Counted from the stretch's first letter, positions 48,152-60,497 are shown. The stretch: DNA of 64,000 nt from Pseudomonas oligotrophica (GCF_021726475.1 NZ_JAKJRU010000003.1:434001-498000), one strand, 5' to 3'. The notes: generated by a model from the sequence alone, not told the origin. Translations and numbers: made by a program.

Positions 48152-48612
48152 AGGTCCTGTTCGTCTGCCTGGGTAACATCTGTCGCTCGCCGACTGCCGA
48201 AGGGGTGTTCCGCCGGCGTCTGCGTGATGCCGGGCTGCAGGCGCGCGTCGAGGTTGATTCCGCTGGCACCGCCGATTGGCATGCAGGCAAGGCGCCGGAT
48301 GCACGGTCCTGCCGGGCTGCCGCGACGCGCGGCTATACCCTGGACGCACTACGTGCGCGCCAGGTCAGCGCTGAGGATTTCCAGCGCTTCGACCTGATCC
48401 TGGCCATGGATCATGACAACCTGGCGCGCCTCGAGGCGCTGCGGCCTCAGGGGTCGCGCGCCGAAGTGGATCTGCTCCTGCGCCGTTACGGCCTGGGCTG
48501 CGATGCCGTTCCCGACCCTTACCATGGTGGCGCGGACGGCTTCGACGAGGTGCTCGACCTGATCGAGCAGGCGGCCGATCGCCTCCTCGATGAAGTGCGG
48601 GCCCGGCTGTGA
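48148..48612 (+). CDS. Low-molecular-weight protein tyrosine phosphatase
   Basis: A 154-residue LMW-PTP with the active-site loop [14 protein letters not shown] (catalytic Cys7, Arg13) and the general-acid motif DPYHGG near residue 123. Such enzymes often dephosphorylate bacterial tyrosine kinases of polysaccharide export, but no such kinase is in the window. The GTG start overlaps kdsB, and its stop overlaps murB. It is an unusual regulatory gene in an envelope-synthesis run, yet a conserved one in Pseudomonas. Confidence 0.93.
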   Translation: MKVLFVCLGNICRSPTAEGVFRRRLRDAGLQARVEVDSAGTADWHAGKAPDARSCRAAATRGYTLDALRARQVSAEDFQRFDLILAMDHDNLARLEALRPQGSRAEVDLLLRRYGLGCDAVPDPYHGGADGFDEVLDLIEQAADRLLDEVRARL

Positions 48613-49628
48613 CGCTGCACGTCGAGACGCAGCGCTCGCTTCGTACGCTCAATACCTTCGGCCTGGAGCAGCGGGCGCGCCTGTTTGCCGAGGCACGCTG
48701 CGACGCCGAGGTGCTCGAAGCCGTTGCGCGGGCTGAGCAGGAAGGCCTGCCGTTGCTGCCGCTCGGCGGCGGCAGCAACCTCCTGCTGACCGGCGACGTC
48801 GAGGCGCTGGTGCTGCATATGGCCAGCCGAGGGCGGCGGCTGCTGCGCGAGACGGGCGACGCGGTCATCGTCGAAGCCGAGGCCGGTGAGCCCTGGCATG
48901 ATTTCGTGCTGTGGACGCTGGCCCAGGGTCTCTCCGGCCTGGAGAACCTCAGCCTCATTCCCGGCACCGTCGGCGCGGCGCCGATCCAGAATGTCGGCGC
49001 CTATGGCGTGGAGATCCGCGATGTCTTCGCCGGCCTCACGGCGCTTGATCTTCATGGCAGGGAGATTTGCGAGCTGTCTCTCGAGGACTGCGCGTTCGGA
49101 TATCGCGAAAGCCTTTTCAAGCGCGAACCTGGGCGCTATCTGATTCTCCGGGTGCGCTTTTGCCTCAGCCGTACGGCCAGGCTGCAGCTGGAATATGGGC
49201 CGATCAGGCAAAAGCTGGCCGAGTTCGGCGTCGTTGCGCCCACGCCTGCGGATGTCAGCCGGGCGGTATGCGCGATACGCAGTGAGAAGCTGCCCGATCC
49301 GGCGCAGCTTGGCAACGCCGGCAGCTTTTTCAAGAACCCGCTTGTCGAGGCCGAGCACGCCGAGCGCCTACGCCAGGCTTACCCGAAGCTGGTCGGCTAT
49401 CCGCAGGTCGATGGACGGGTCAAGCTGGCAGCCGGCTGGCTCATCGAGCAGGCCGGCTGGAAGGGTTTTCGCGAGGGCGATGCCGGGGTGCACCAGGCGC
49501 AGGCGCTGGTGCTGGTCAACTACGGTGGCGCCACGGGCCGGCAGTTGTTCGAGCTGGCCCGCCGTATCCAGGCGGATATCCGCGAACGCTTCGCCGTGGA
49601 ACTGGAAATCGAGCCGAACGTCCTCTGA
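48609..49628 (+). CDS. murB: UDP-N-acetylenolpyruvoylglucosamine reductase MurB
   Basis: A 339-residue FAD enzyme that reduces UDP-GlcNAc-enolpyruvate to UDP-MurNAc with NADPH. It has LPLGGGSNLLL (FAD binding), SLIPGTVGAAPIQNVGAYGVEI, FGYRESLFK and the Ser-containing NAGSFFKNP catalytic segment. It is the type I (E. coli-like) form by length. GTG start overlaps the phosphatase stop; a strong terminator follows at 49739. Confidence 0.96.
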   Translation: MTLHVETQRSLRTLNTFGLEQRARLFAEARCDAEVLEAVARAEQEGLPLLPLGGGSNLLLTGDVEALVLHMASRGRRLLRETGDAVIVEAEAGEPWHDFVLWTLAQGLSGLENLSLIPGTVGAAPIQNVGAYGVEIRDVFAGLTALDLHGREICELSLEDCAFGYRESLFKREPGRYLILRVRFCLSRTARLQLEYGPIRQKLAEFGVVAPTPADVSRAVCAIRSEKLPDPAQLGNAGSFFKNPLVEAEHAERLRQAYPKLVGYPQVDGRVKLAAGWLIEQAGWKGFREGDAGVHQAQALVLVNYGGATGRQLFELARRIQADIRERFAVELEIEPNVL

Positions 49629-49636
49629 CAGCGCTT

Positions 49637-49670
<34 letters not shown>

Positions 49671-49738
49671 ATGGCCGTGGCGGGGAGTAGCGTGCCCAAC
49701 CCTCTCCCTGATGAGATGTTCGTCGAAACGCTGAAACG

Positions 49739-49768
49739 AAAAAGCCCCGGCATCGACCGGGGCTTTTT
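49739..49768. terminator. Bidirectional terminator between murB and rne
   Basis: AAAAAGCCCCGG and CCGGGGCTTTTT form a perfect 12-base stem with loop CATCGA. The A-run and T-run make it work for either strand, closing murB on the plus and rne on the minus strand. Confidence 0.92.
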
Positions 49769-49804
49769 CTGTCCGAAGGGCGCGTCAGCCGCGCCCCGGT
49801 TCAA

Positions 49805-52918
<3,114 letters not shown>

Positions 52919-53462
52919 GTTGTACCGTCGGTTTCCGTGACGTCCGGAAACCACGTTCGGCACACACGACTCTCGCGGTCGGTGTCAGGTGCGTCAGGAA
53001 TGGTTGTAAGGCACTCCAGTGTCTAGCGATGTGAGGCCCGAAAGGGCCGGCGTCGCGACGACGTCTCCTGCTTGCTGTCTGAACAGAAGCAATGCGGGGA
53101 GGAGGAATCGGCTGCCGTAGCGGACGGAACGAAGCGTCTGTGAAGCCTTTGCTACGCCATCGGCGGCTGTGCATCTCCACCCAACACGCATACTTTGAAA
53201 ATCGGGTGCCGCTCGCAGAATCCAGAGCGGTTGTCGATTCGCGATTCCCCGTCGGGGGCACGCGTCAATGTCTTCAAGGCTTGTTTCGACCTCTGCCTGC
53301 AACCAGGGAGCGATCGTCGGACGGCCTCACGTCCTCGAACTTTTCTCAGCAGGTCGGGATGGCGTATCGCATATATCCCGAACTGGCCACTTTTGGCGGC
53401 GTTCGCGACTATAACAGCAATGTCGGAGTGCTTCAAATAGACGAAATTGGTATCATGCCGCG
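52919..53462. other. 544-base intergenic region: rne leader and rluC upstream
   Basis: There is no convincing gene here; the small frames found lack family sequence and ribosome binding sites. With the rne promoter at its far end, most of the region is an rne 5' untranslated leader of about 480 bases. Visible structure includes GGCCC/GGGCC with a four-base loop (53035-53048), the palindrome CGTCGCGACG (53051-53060) and CTGT/ACAG near 53077. E. coli rne also has a long leader through which RNase E controls its own mRNA; autoregulation here is inference. Confidence 0.65.
53408..53436 (-). promoter_or_regulatory. rne: Sigma-70 type promoter of rne
   Basis: Read on the minus strand, TTGAAG (-35, 53436-53431) and TATAGT (-10, 53413-53408) are separated by exactly 17 bases. 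Transcription would begin near 53401, about 480 bases upstream of the rne start codon. The boxes lie within 55 bases of the rluC start, so the two divergent units share control sequence. Confidence 0.7.
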
Positions 53463-54416
53463 ATGACCAATACCCCATCCCAGACCTCCGGCGTTCAGCT
53501 GCTCGAGGTGTCGCCGGAACTTGCCGGCCAGCGTATCGACAACTTCCTTCGTGCCCAGCTTCGTGGCGTGCCCAAGACGCTGATCTATCGCATCCTGCGC
53601 AAGGGCGAAGTGCGCGTGAACAAGGGGCGCATCAAGCCGGAGTACAAGCTCCAGGCCGGTGATGTCGTCCGGGTTCCGCCGCTTCGCCTTGCCGAGCGCG
53701 ACGAGCCCGAGCCGCTGGCCCAGGGTCTGCTGGCGCGCCTGGAGGCGAGCATCGTCTACGAAGACAAGGCCCTGATCGTGATCAATAAGCCGGCTGGCAT
53801 CGCCGTGCACGGCGGTAGCGGGCTCAGCTATGGCGTGATCGAGGCGCTGCGGCAATTGCGCCCGGAGGCCAAGGAACTCGAGCTTGTCCATCGGCTGGAC
53901 CGGGACACCTCCGGCCTGCTGATGATCGCCAAGAAGCGCAGCATGCTGCGTCATCTGCACCAGGCCCTGCGTGGCGATGGCGTCGACAAGCGCTACCTGG
54001 CGCTGGTGCGGGGGCGCTGGGAAGCCTCGAAGAAGCAGGTCAGCGCTGCGTTGCAGAAGAACACGCTGCGCTCGGGCGAGCGCATGGTCGAGGTGTCGGA
54101 AGAGGGCAAGGAGGCGCTGACGTTGTTCCGCGTGCTGCGCCGCTTCGGCGATTTCGCGACCTTGGTGGAGGCCAAGCCGGTGACCGGGCGTACCCATCAG
54201 ATCCGGGTACATGCGCGGCATGCCGGGCACGGTATAGCCGGAGACAGCAAGTACGGTGACGAGGAATTCTCGCGCGTCGTTCGCGAGCTTGGCGGCAAGC
54301 GGCTGTTCCTGCATGCCTATGCGCTTCGCGTGCCGCTTCCCGAGGGCGGCGAGCTGGCGCTCGAGGCGCCGGTGGACGAGATGTGGGCCCGAACCCTGGA
54401 GCGCCTGGGTGAGTAA
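53463..54416 (+). CDS. rluC: 23S rRNA pseudouridine(955/2504/2580) synthase RluC
   Basis: A 317-residue RluA-family pseudouridine synthase. An N-terminal S4 RNA-binding domain (about 20-80) precedes the catalytic domain with [11 protein letters not shown] (catalytic Asp146) and [11 protein letters not shown]. Its sequence ([13 protein letters not shown], then KRYLALVRG) fits RluC. It is divergent from rne, and the stop overlaps the next gene by eight bases. Confidence 0.94.
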   Translation: MTNTPSQTSGVQLLEVSPELAGQRIDNFLRAQLRGVPKTLIYRILRKGEVRVNKGRIKPEYKLQAGDVVRVPPLRLAERDEPEPLAQGLLARLEASIVYEDKALIVINKPAGIAVHGGSGLSYGVIEALRQLRPEAKELELVHRLDRDTSGLLMIAKKRSMLRHLHQALRGDGVDKRYLALVRGRWEASKKQVSAALQKNTLRSGERMVEVSEEGKEALTLFRVLRRFGDFATLVEAKPVTGRTHQIRVHARHAGHGIAGDSKYGDEEFSRVVRELGGKRLFLHAYALRVPLPEGGELALEAPVDEMWARTLERLGE

Positions 54417-55074
54417 GCGTTATCCGGTACTGATCTTCGACTGGGATGGGACGCTGGTCGACTCGATCGGCAGGATCGTTGCCTCGATGCATGTCGCTGC
54501 CGGCGCCTGTGGCCTCGAGCGCCAGTCGGACGATGCGGTGCGCGGCATCATCGGCTTGTCGCTGGGCGAGGCGTTCCAGGTGCTGCATCCGGAGGCGGGT
54601 GATGATGCCGCGCTGCAGGAGCGCTTCCGCGAGCGCTACAGCGATCATTACCTGGCGCTCGAGGCCGAGCCTTCGGCGCTCTATCCGGGAGTTGCCGAGA
54701 CGCTGCTCCGGTTGCGCGAGCGTGGCTACCTGCTTGCCGTCGCCACTGGCAAGGGGCGGCGCGGACTCGATCGCGTTCTGGCAGGGCAGCGCTGGCAGGA
54801 TTTCTTCGATGTGACGCGCTGTGCGGACGAAACGGCCGGCAAGCCCGATCCTCTCATGGTCAACGAGATCCTCGCGTTCACCGGGCGGCAGCCTGGGCAG
54901 GCCCTGATGGTCGGGGATTCGGTGTTTGATATGCAGATGGCGCAGCGGGCCGGCGTGGATGGCGTGGCCGTGAGCTACGGTGCCCAGGCTGCGGATGTGC
55001 TGCAGGCGTGGCGCCCGCGTTTGGTCATAGATGAGTTTTCCGAGCTGGACGACTGGCTGGCTCGACAGGAGTAG
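54409..55074 (+). CDS. HAD-superfamily hydrolase (Gph-like phosphatase)
   Basis: A 221-residue haloacid dehalogenase-type phosphatase. Motif I is [11 protein letters not shown], motif II is AVATGK, motif III lies in GKPDPLM and motif IV is [14 protein letters not shown] helical cap lies between I and II, as in phosphoglycolate phosphatase relatives; the substrate is unknown. The GTG start overlaps the end of rluC, suggesting coupling. sppA follows six bases later. Confidence 0.9.
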   Translation: MSKRYPVLIFDWDGTLVDSIGRIVASMHVAAGACGLERQSDDAVRGIIGLSLGEAFQVLHPEAGDDAALQERFRERYSDHYLALEAEPSALYPGVAETLLRLRERGYLLAVATGKGRRGLDRVLAGQRWQDFFDVTRCADETAGKPDPLMVNEILAFTGRQPGQALMVGDSVFDMQMAQRAGVDGVAVSYGAQAADVLQAWRPRLVIDEFSELDDWLARQE

Positions 55075-55080
55075 AAAGGC

Positions 55081-56064
55081 ATGGCTGACGAATGGAAGGC
55101 TCCTTCGGAGGGTGACAAGGAGGAGCGCAATAGCTGGAAACTGCTGGAAAAGACCCTGCTGGCCGGGGTGCAGGAGCAGCGCCGTGCCCGACGCTGGGGT
55201 ATTTTCTTCAAGCTGCTGACCTTCGCCTACCTGTTCGGCGCCTTGCTGGTGTTCTCGCCGCTCATGCAGTTCGGTGAGAACAAGGCGCGCAGCTCGAGCC
55301 ATACGGCCGTCATCGATGTGCGCGGCACCATTGCCGACCAGGAGTCCGCCAGTGCGGACAACGTGGTCGGGGCGCTGCGCGCGGCATTCAAGGATCCGAA
55401 CACCAAGGGCGTGATCCTGCGCATCAACAGTCCGGGTGGCAGTCCCGTGCAGTCGGGTTATATCTATGACGAAATCCGCCGCCTGCGTGGCGAGTATCCG
55501 CAGATCAGGCTCTATGCGGTGATTTCCGATCTGGGGGCGTCCGGTGCCTACTACATCGCCAGTGCGGCGGACGAAATCTACGCCGACAAATCGAGCCTGG
55601 TCGGCTCCATTGGCGTGACGGCGGCCACCTTCGGCTTTGTCGATGCGATGCAGCGGCTCGGGGTCGAGCGGCGCGTCTATACCTCGGGCGAGCACAAGGC
55701 CTTCCTCGATCCGTTCCAGCCGCAGAAGCGCGAAGAGACGGAGTTCTGGCAGGGCGTGCTGGCCACCACCCATCGTCAGTTCATCGATAGCGTCAAGAAG
55801 GGGCGTGGTGATCGACTGCACGACGGCGAGCATCCGGAGCTGTTTTCCGGTCTTGTCTGGTCTGGCGAGCAGGCGCTCGAGTTGGGCCTGATCGATGGTC
55901 TGGGCAGTACGTCCTACGTTGCGCGCGAGGTGGTCGGCGAGCCCGAGCTGGCCGACTTCACGGTGAAGGAGTCCCCGCTGGATCGCTTCAGCAAGAAGCT
56001 GGGGGCGGGGGTGGCGGAAAGGCTGGCGATGCTGACCGGGCTTTCTGCGCCAGCCCTGCGCTGA
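55081..56064 (+). CDS. sppA: Signal peptide peptidase SppA (short form)
   Basis: A 327-residue serine protease of the S49 family. One membrane helix (about 41-62) follows a cytosolic N-terminus. The protease core has INSPGGSPVQSG, then SDLGASGAYYIASAADEIYA with the nucleophile Ser, and SLVGSIGV; the general-base Lys of the short type is expected in SGEHKAFLDPF. This single-domain form acts as an oligomer. It degrades cleaved signal peptides and is convergent with maf, six bases away. Confidence 0.92.
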   Translation: MADEWKAPSEGDKEERNSWKLLEKTLLAGVQEQRRARRWGIFFKLLTFAYLFGALLVFSPLMQFGENKARSSSHTAVIDVRGTIADQESASADNVVGALRAAFKDPNTKGVILRINSPGGSPVQSGYIYDEIRRLRGEYPQIRLYAVISDLGASGAYYIASAADEIYADKSSLVGSIGVTAATFGFVDAMQRLGVERRVYTSGEHKAFLDPFQPQKREETEFWQGVLATTHRQFIDSVKKGRGDRLHDGEHPELFSGLVWSGEQALELGLIDGLGSTSYVAREVVGEPELADFTVKESPLDRFSKKLGAGVAERLAMLTGLSAPALR

Positions 56065-56070
56065 GCTCTC

Positions 56071-56649
56071 TCAGGGGAGTTCGATGCCTGCTGCGATGAG
56101 CATGTCCGTCAGGCGGATCAGTGGCAGTCCGATCAGGCTGGTGGCATCGCTGCCCTCGGTCGCGCGGAATAGCGTGACGCCCAGGCCTTCGGCCTTGAAG
56201 CTGCCGGCGCAGTCGTAGGGTTTGTCGCGCTGCAGGTAGCGTTCGATCTGTTGTGTGCTCAGCTCGCGGAAGTGGACGATAAAGGGGATGCAATCGACCT
56301 GCAGTTGTCCGCTGGCGCTGTCGAGCAGGGCAAGGCCGGTCAGGAAGCGGACCGAGCGGCCGCTGGCGGCAAGCAGTTGCCGAGTGGCCTGTTGGTGGCT
56401 GCCGGGCTTGCCGAGCACGGTATCGCCGAGAGTGGCGACCTGGTCGGAGCCGATGATGAGGCGGTTCGGATGAAGGTGCGCGAGTGCGCAAGCCTTCTCC
56501 GCTGCCAGTCGGCGGACAAGTCGTTCGGCCGGCTCGTCCGGTTGCCGGGTTTCGTCAATATCCGGTGAGCTGCATTCGAAAGGCAGGCCCAGTCGTTCCA
56601 GTAGTTCGCGGCGGTAGGGCGAGCTCGAGGCGAGAAGCAGGGGGTGCAT
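56071..56649 (-). CDS. Maf-family nucleoside triphosphate pyrophosphatase (YceF-like)
   Basis: A 192-residue Maf protein that hydrolyses modified or canonical NTPs to NMP. It starts MHPLLLASSSPYRRELLERL, with CSSPDIDET, LIIGSDQVATLGD and GKPGSHQQATRQL. The reading of Ser-Pro-Asp-Ile-Asp-Glu and its place beside yceD-rpmF make it the YceF type, which prefers m7GTP; this specificity is inference. Confidence 0.9.
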   Translation of the reverse strand: MHPLLLASSSPYRRELLERLGLPFECSSPDIDETRQPDEPAERLVRRLAAEKACALAHLHPNRLIIGSDQVATLGDTVLGKPGSHQQATRQLLAASGRSVRFLTGLALLDSASGQLQVDCIPFIVHFRELSTQQIERYLQRDKPYDCAGSFKAEGLGVTLFRATEGSDATSLIGLPLIRLTDMLIAAGIELP

Positions 56650-56730
56650 GGTGGCTCCGGCAGTTTTTCTTCCTTATATAGGACTCTCGCCGCTGCTGCA
56701 TGCCTCTCGGTCGGCGCGGTTGGAATTCCT

Positions 56731-56759
56731 TTGACAGTCGCAAGGCGCGACCCTAGAAT
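56731..56759 (+). promoter_or_regulatory. Strong sigma-70 promoter of yceD-rpmF-plsX
   Basis: A perfect TTGACA (56731-56736) and TAGAAT (56754-56759) are separated by 17 bases. The expected start of transcription, about seven bases beyond the -10, falls near 56766. That is only two or three bases before the yceD ATG at 56769, and no Shine-Dalgarno is present. Confidence 0.8.
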
Positions 56760-56768
56760 GCCGCGCTT

Positions 56769-57296
56769 ATGTTGAAAGGACCGATACCTCCGTACGTTGA
56801 CCCGCGCAAGCTGGCCGATCGAGACGTTGTTCTCGAGGGCGACTTGAAGCTGCAGCAGCTGAAGCGGCTCACCGATGCGCTGGAGGATGACCAAGGCCTC
56901 GTTCATGCCCGTTTTTCCTTCGGGCGTGATGAGCAGCGTGCCCTGGTTATTCGCAGCGAGCTGGACGTTGAGGTCAAGATGATATGCCAGCGTTGTCTGG
57001 GGGCGGTTGTGCTGCCTGTACACAGCGAATGCAGCTACGCAGTCGTGAACGAAGGCGCGAGCAGTGACCATCTTCCCCGGGAATATGACGTACTGGAAGT
57101 GGGAGAGGATCCGTTGGATCTTCAGGCGTTGATCGAGGACGAGCTCTTGCTTGCTCTGCCGATTGTTCCACTCCATGACCCTGAAATTTGCCAGCCGCCG
57201 GCTGGGCTCGAAGAGCCCGAGTCGAGTGAGGACGAGGTGACGCGGTCCAACCCGTTCAGCGTTCTGGCGCAGTTAAAGCGTGACCCAAACGTTTAG
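56769..57296 (+). CDS. yceD: YceD (DUF177) protein, 23S rRNA accumulation factor family
   Basis: A 175-residue DUF177 protein. CQRCLGAVV and the acidic DPLDLQALIEDELLLALPIVP are the family core, and the C-terminus reads NPFSVLAQLKRD. Relatives are linked to 23S rRNA levels and are always just upstream of rpmF. The ATG sits directly after a strong promoter with no visible ribosome binding site, suggesting a leaderless transcript. rpmF follows 13 bases later. Confidence 0.93.
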   Translation: MLKGPIPPYVDPRKLADRDVVLEGDLKLQQLKRLTDALEDDQGLVHARFSFGRDEQRALVIRSELDVEVKMICQRCLGAVVLPVHSECSYAVVNEGASSDHLPREYDVLEVGEDPLDLQALIEDELLLALPIVPLHDPEICQPPAGLEEPESSEDEVTRSNPFSVLAQLKRDPNV

Positions 57297-57309
57297 GAGT
57301 TGATCCAAA

Positions 57310-57492
57310 ATGGCTGTTCAGCAGAACAAAAAATCCCGTTCCGCCCGTGACATGCGCCGTTCCCACGACGCGCTCGAGGCGAACGCCCTGTCCGTGGAAA
57401 AGAGCACCGGTGAAGTTCACCTGCGCCACCACGTCTCCCCGGACGGTTTCTACCGTGGTCGCAAGGTGATCGACAAGGGCGCTGACGAGTAA
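57310..57492 (+). CDS. rpmF: 50S ribosomal protein L32
   Basis: A 60-residue basic ribosomal protein that starts [20 protein letters not shown], the L32 signature. The [14 protein letters not shown] tail carries no zinc cysteines, so this is the C-minus (zinc-independent) form. GGAG precedes the ATG. It ends one base before the TTG start of plsX. Confidence 0.96.
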   Translation: MAVQQNKKSRSARDMRRSHDALEANALSVEKSTGEVHLRHHVSPDGFYRGRKVIDKGADE

Positions 57493-57493
57493 C

Positions 57494-58555
57494 TTGTCCG
57501 CTCCGGTCATCGCGATCGACGCAATGGGCGGGGACTTCGGTCCCCGTTGCATTGTTCCAGCCAGCCTTGCCTGTCTGGCTGAAGACCCCTCGTTGCATCT
57601 GGCTCTCGTCGGCCAACTCTCCGTCATAGAAGAACTCATCGCTCGCTCCCCACGGGTCGATCGTGCGCGCCTGCGTCTCGTCGAAGCCGACGAGGTAATC
57701 GGCATGGACGAGCGGCCAGCCCAGGCGCTGCGTGGCAAGCCGCGTTCGTCCATGCGCGTGGCGCTCGAGCTGCTGCGCGATGGCCAGGCGGATGCGTTCG
57801 TCAGCGCCGGCAACACCGGAGCGCTGATGGCGCTCGCCCGACAGGTGCTCAAGACCCTGCCCGGGATCGATCGCCCGGCGATGGCGACCTCGCTGCCAAC
57901 CCTGCGCGGCTCCTGCCTGCTGCTGGACCTGGGGGCCAATGTCGACAGCGAGCCCGAGCAGCTCTACCAGTTCGCCATCATGGGTGCCGCCGCGGCGCAG
58001 TCGCTGGGGATCGCCGATCCGCGCGTCGCGCTGCTCAATGTCGGTGTCGAGGACGTCAAGGGCAACCAGCAGGTGAAAGCCGCTGCCCTGTTGCTGCAGC
58101 AGGCGCCCGGCCTGAACTACCAGGGCTTCATCGAGGGCGATGGCCTCTACCGGGGCGAGACTGATGTGGCCGTGTGCGACGGATTCGTCGGCAACCTGGT
58201 GCTGAAGTCCAGCGAGGGGCTGGCTGAAATGGTCATGGCCCGTGTGCAGGCGTTGTTCACCTCCTCCTGGCGCGGCCGCCTGGTCGGTGCCCTGGCGCTG
58301 CCGCTGCTGCGCCGATTGCGGGATGACTTCCGGCCGGCGCGCTACAACGGCGCCAGCTTCCTCGGCTTGCAGGGCATCGTCGTGAAAAGCCATGGCGCGG
58401 CTGGCGAGGAGGGCTTCAAGGCTGCGATCCGCAGGGCTGCCCTTGATATCGAGCATGACCTGCCGGGTCTGCTGCGCGGACATCTCGATCCGCTGCTGGG
58501 TGCGCCTCGGCCGGGGGTGGATGTGACCGCTCCCGGTGGGCCACCATCCAACTGA
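57494..58555 (+). CDS. plsX: Phosphate acyltransferase PlsX
   Basis: A 353-residue enzyme that converts acyl-ACP to acyl-phosphate, the first step toward phosphatidic acid. It has [24 protein letters not shown] and [18 protein letters not shown]. The TTG start is supported by family alignment ([13 protein letters not shown]) and the tight join to rpmF, whose stop is one base upstream; the internal ATG at IDAM is too late. fabD follows in the same operon. Confidence 0.95.
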   Translation: MSAPVIAIDAMGGDFGPRCIVPASLACLAEDPSLHLALVGQLSVIEELIARSPRVDRARLRLVEADEVIGMDERPAQALRGKPRSSMRVALELLRDGQADAFVSAGNTGALMALARQVLKTLPGIDRPAMATSLPTLRGSCLLLDLGANVDSEPEQLYQFAIMGAAAAQSLGIADPRVALLNVGVEDVKGNQQVKAAALLLQQAPGLNYQGFIEGDGLYRGETDVAVCDGFVGNLVLKSSEGLAEMVMARVQALFTSSWRGRLVGALALPLLRRLRDDFRPARYNGASFLGLQGIVVKSHGAAGEEGFKAAIRRAALDIEHDLPGLLRGHLDPLLGAPRPGVDVTAPGGPPSN

Positions 58556-58609
58556 AATCGCTGTGTCTGCCAGCAGGCGCATTCATTCAGAACCACAAGA
58601 GAGTCGCAC

Positions 58610-59548
58610 ATGTCTGCATCACTCGCTTTCGTCTTCCCCGGGCAGGGCTCCCAGTCTCTGGGCATGCTGTCGGAACTCGGCAGCCAGCAAGCCGTTGTCC
58701 GCGATACCTTCGCCGAAGCCTCCGCGGCGCTCGGCTACGATCTCTGGGCGCTGACGCAACAGGGTCCGGAAGAGCAGCTCAACCAGACCGACAAGACCCA
58801 GCCCGCCATCCTGACGGCTTCGGTCGCCCTGTGGCGCCTGTGGCTGGCCGAAGGTGGGGCGCGTCCGGCATTCGTCGCCGGGCACAGCCTCGGCGAGTAC
58901 TCGGCGCTGGTCGCCGCCGGCAGCCTGTCCTTCGTCGATGCGGTCAAGCTCGTCGAGCTTCGCGGGCAGCTGATGCAGCAGGCGGTACCGGCCGGGCAGG
59001 GCGGCATGGCGGCGATCCTCGGCCTGGAAGATGCCGATGTGCTGGCTGCCTGTGCCGAGGCTGCGCAGGGCGAGGTGGTCAGCGCGGTGAACTTCAATGC
59101 GCCGGGCCAGGTGGTGATCGCCGGTAGCGCGGCCGCCGTGGAGCGGGCGATCGATGCGTGCAAGGCGCGCGGCGCGAAGCGGGCCATGGCGCTGCCGGTC
59201 AGCGTGCCGTCGCATTGCGCGCTGATGCGCCCTGCTGCCGAGCGCTTTGCCGAGTCGGTGGCCGCCGTCGCCTGGCAGGCGCCGCAGATTCCGCTGGTAC
59301 AGAACGTCAGTGCCGCGGTCGTCGCCGACCTGGATACACTCAAGACCGATCTGCTGGCGCAGCTCTACAGCCCGGTTCGCTGGGTCGAGTCGATGGTCGC
59401 CCTCGGTGAACGCGGGGTGACCGATGTCGTCGAGTGCGGGCCGGGCAAGGTGCTTTCCGGTCTCAACAAGCGCTGCGTCAAGGGCCTCAACACCTACAAT
59501 CTGGATACCCCCGAATCTTTCGCTGCGGCCCGTCAGGCGCTGGCGTGA
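58610..59548 (+). CDS. fabD: Malonyl-CoA:ACP transacylase FabD
   Basis: A 312-residue acyltransferase that loads malonate onto acyl carrier protein. The opening LAFVFPGQGSQSLGM and the nucleophile elbow VAGHSLGEYSAL (Ser93) are standard, with SVPSHCALM carrying the catalytic His. AGAGAG lies upstream of the ATG. It is followed by fabG after 14 bases. Confidence 0.97.
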   Translation: MSASLAFVFPGQGSQSLGMLSELGSQQAVVRDTFAEASAALGYDLWALTQQGPEEQLNQTDKTQPAILTASVALWRLWLAEGGARPAFVAGHSLGEYSALVAAGSLSFVDAVKLVELRGQLMQQAVPAGQGGMAAILGLEDADVLAACAEAAQGEVVSAVNFNAPGQVVIAGSAAAVERAIDACKARGAKRAMALPVSVPSHCALMRPAAERFAESVAAVAWQAPQIPLVQNVSAAVVADLDTLKTDLLAQLYSPVRWVESMVALGERGVTDVVECGPGKVLSGLNKRCVKGLNTYNLDTPESFAAARQALA

Positions 59549-59562
59549 ACAAGGAGAACACA

Positions 59563-60306
59563 ATGAGTCTGCAAGGCAAGGTCGCGCTGGTCACCGGTGC
59601 AACGCGTGGGATCGGCCAGGCCATCGCGCTGGAGCTGGGTCGCCAGGGTGCGATCGTCATCGGCACCGCCACCTCTCCTGCCGGTGCCGAGCGCATCGCC
59701 GAGACCCTCAAGAACAACGGCATCGAAGGTGCCGGGCTGGTGCTCGACGTCGGCAACGACGAGTCGGTGCGCACCACGCTGGAGCACATCCAGCAGCACC
59801 TCGGCCAGCCGGCCATCCTGGTCAACAATGCCGGTATCACTCGCGACAACCTGATGCTGCGCATGAAGGACGACGAGTGGCACGACGTCATCAATACCAA
59901 CCTCAACAGCCTGTACCGCCTGACCAAGGCGGTCCTCAAGGGCATGACCAAGGCGCGCTGGGGGCGGATCATCAATATCGGTTCGGTGGTTGGTGCCATG
60001 GGCAACGCCGGCCAGGTAAACTACGCCGCCGCCAAGGCAGGGCTCGAAGGATTCGGCCGGGCGCTGGCACGTGAGGTCGGTTCGCGTGGCATCACCGTGA
60101 ACTCGGTGGCGCCGGGCTTCATCGACACCGACATGACTCGCGAGCTTCCCGAAGCGCAGCGCGATGCACTGCTCGGCCAGATTCCGCTGGGACGCCTCGG
60201 CCAGGCCGAGGAAATCGCCAAGGTCGTGGCCTTCCTGGCTTCGGACGGCGCGGCGTACGTGACCGGCGCGACCGTGCCGGTCAACGGCGGGATGTACATG
60301 AGCTGA
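59563..60306 (+). CDS. fabG: 3-oxoacyl-ACP reductase FabG
   Basis: A 247-residue short-chain dehydrogenase with NADPH motif TGATRGIGQAIA, LVNNAGITRDNLM, the catalytic Ser of INIGSVVGAMGNAG and YAAAKAG with Tyr/Lys. The C-terminus ends VPVNGGMYMS, as in FabG. ATG at 59563 has AAGGAG seven bases upstream, so the longer open frame is ignored. Confidence 0.97.
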   Translation: MSLQGKVALVTGATRGIGQAIALELGRQGAIVIGTATSPAGAERIAETLKNNGIEGAGLVLDVGNDESVRTTLEHIQQHLGQPAILVNNAGITRDNLMLRMKDDEWHDVINTNLNSLYRLTKAVLKGMTKARWGRIINIGSVVGAMGNAGQVNYAAAKAGLEGFGRALAREVGSRGITVNSVAPGFIDTDMTRELPEAQRDALLGQIPLGRLGQAEEIAKVVAFLASDGAAYVTGATVPVNGGMYMS

Positions 60307-60419
60307 GTGTGACGCCGCGCCTGGGGCGACAGTCATAGGGCTGTCTTTGTTTCGCCCGCCAGCGTGGCAAAGAGATGGACAGATGGCTGGAGGTGGGTCC
60401 ATGCTTGCCTGCTTCCAGC

Positions 60420-60447
60420 TTGAAAAGCGGAAAACGCTTTCTATACA
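60420..60447 (+). promoter_or_regulatory. acpP: Candidate acpP promoter
   Basis: TTGAAA (60420-60425) and TATACA (60442-60447) are separated by 16 bases, about 50 bases upstream of acpP. A separate acpP promoter is usual because ACP is needed in large amounts. Upstream, GACAG/CTGTC (60328-60345) followed by TTTGTTT may partly end the fabG transcript. Confidence 0.55.
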
Positions 60448-60497
60448 CTACCGAGCAGACCAGCTGCCTGATTTTTCCATAGGAGTGAAAACAAGGT

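Noticed and set aside
53092..53466. Open frames on both strands in the rne-rluC gap
   Set aside because: Neither has a ribosome binding site, coding-like composition or recognisable domain. The region fits a leader with promoters better.
60324..60357. Hairpin after fabG as a strong terminator
   Set aside because: The GACAG/CTGTC stem is only five bases, and the outer GGGCGA/TCGCCC pairing competes with it. Support is too weak for a separate terminator call, so it is mentioned with the acpP promoter.
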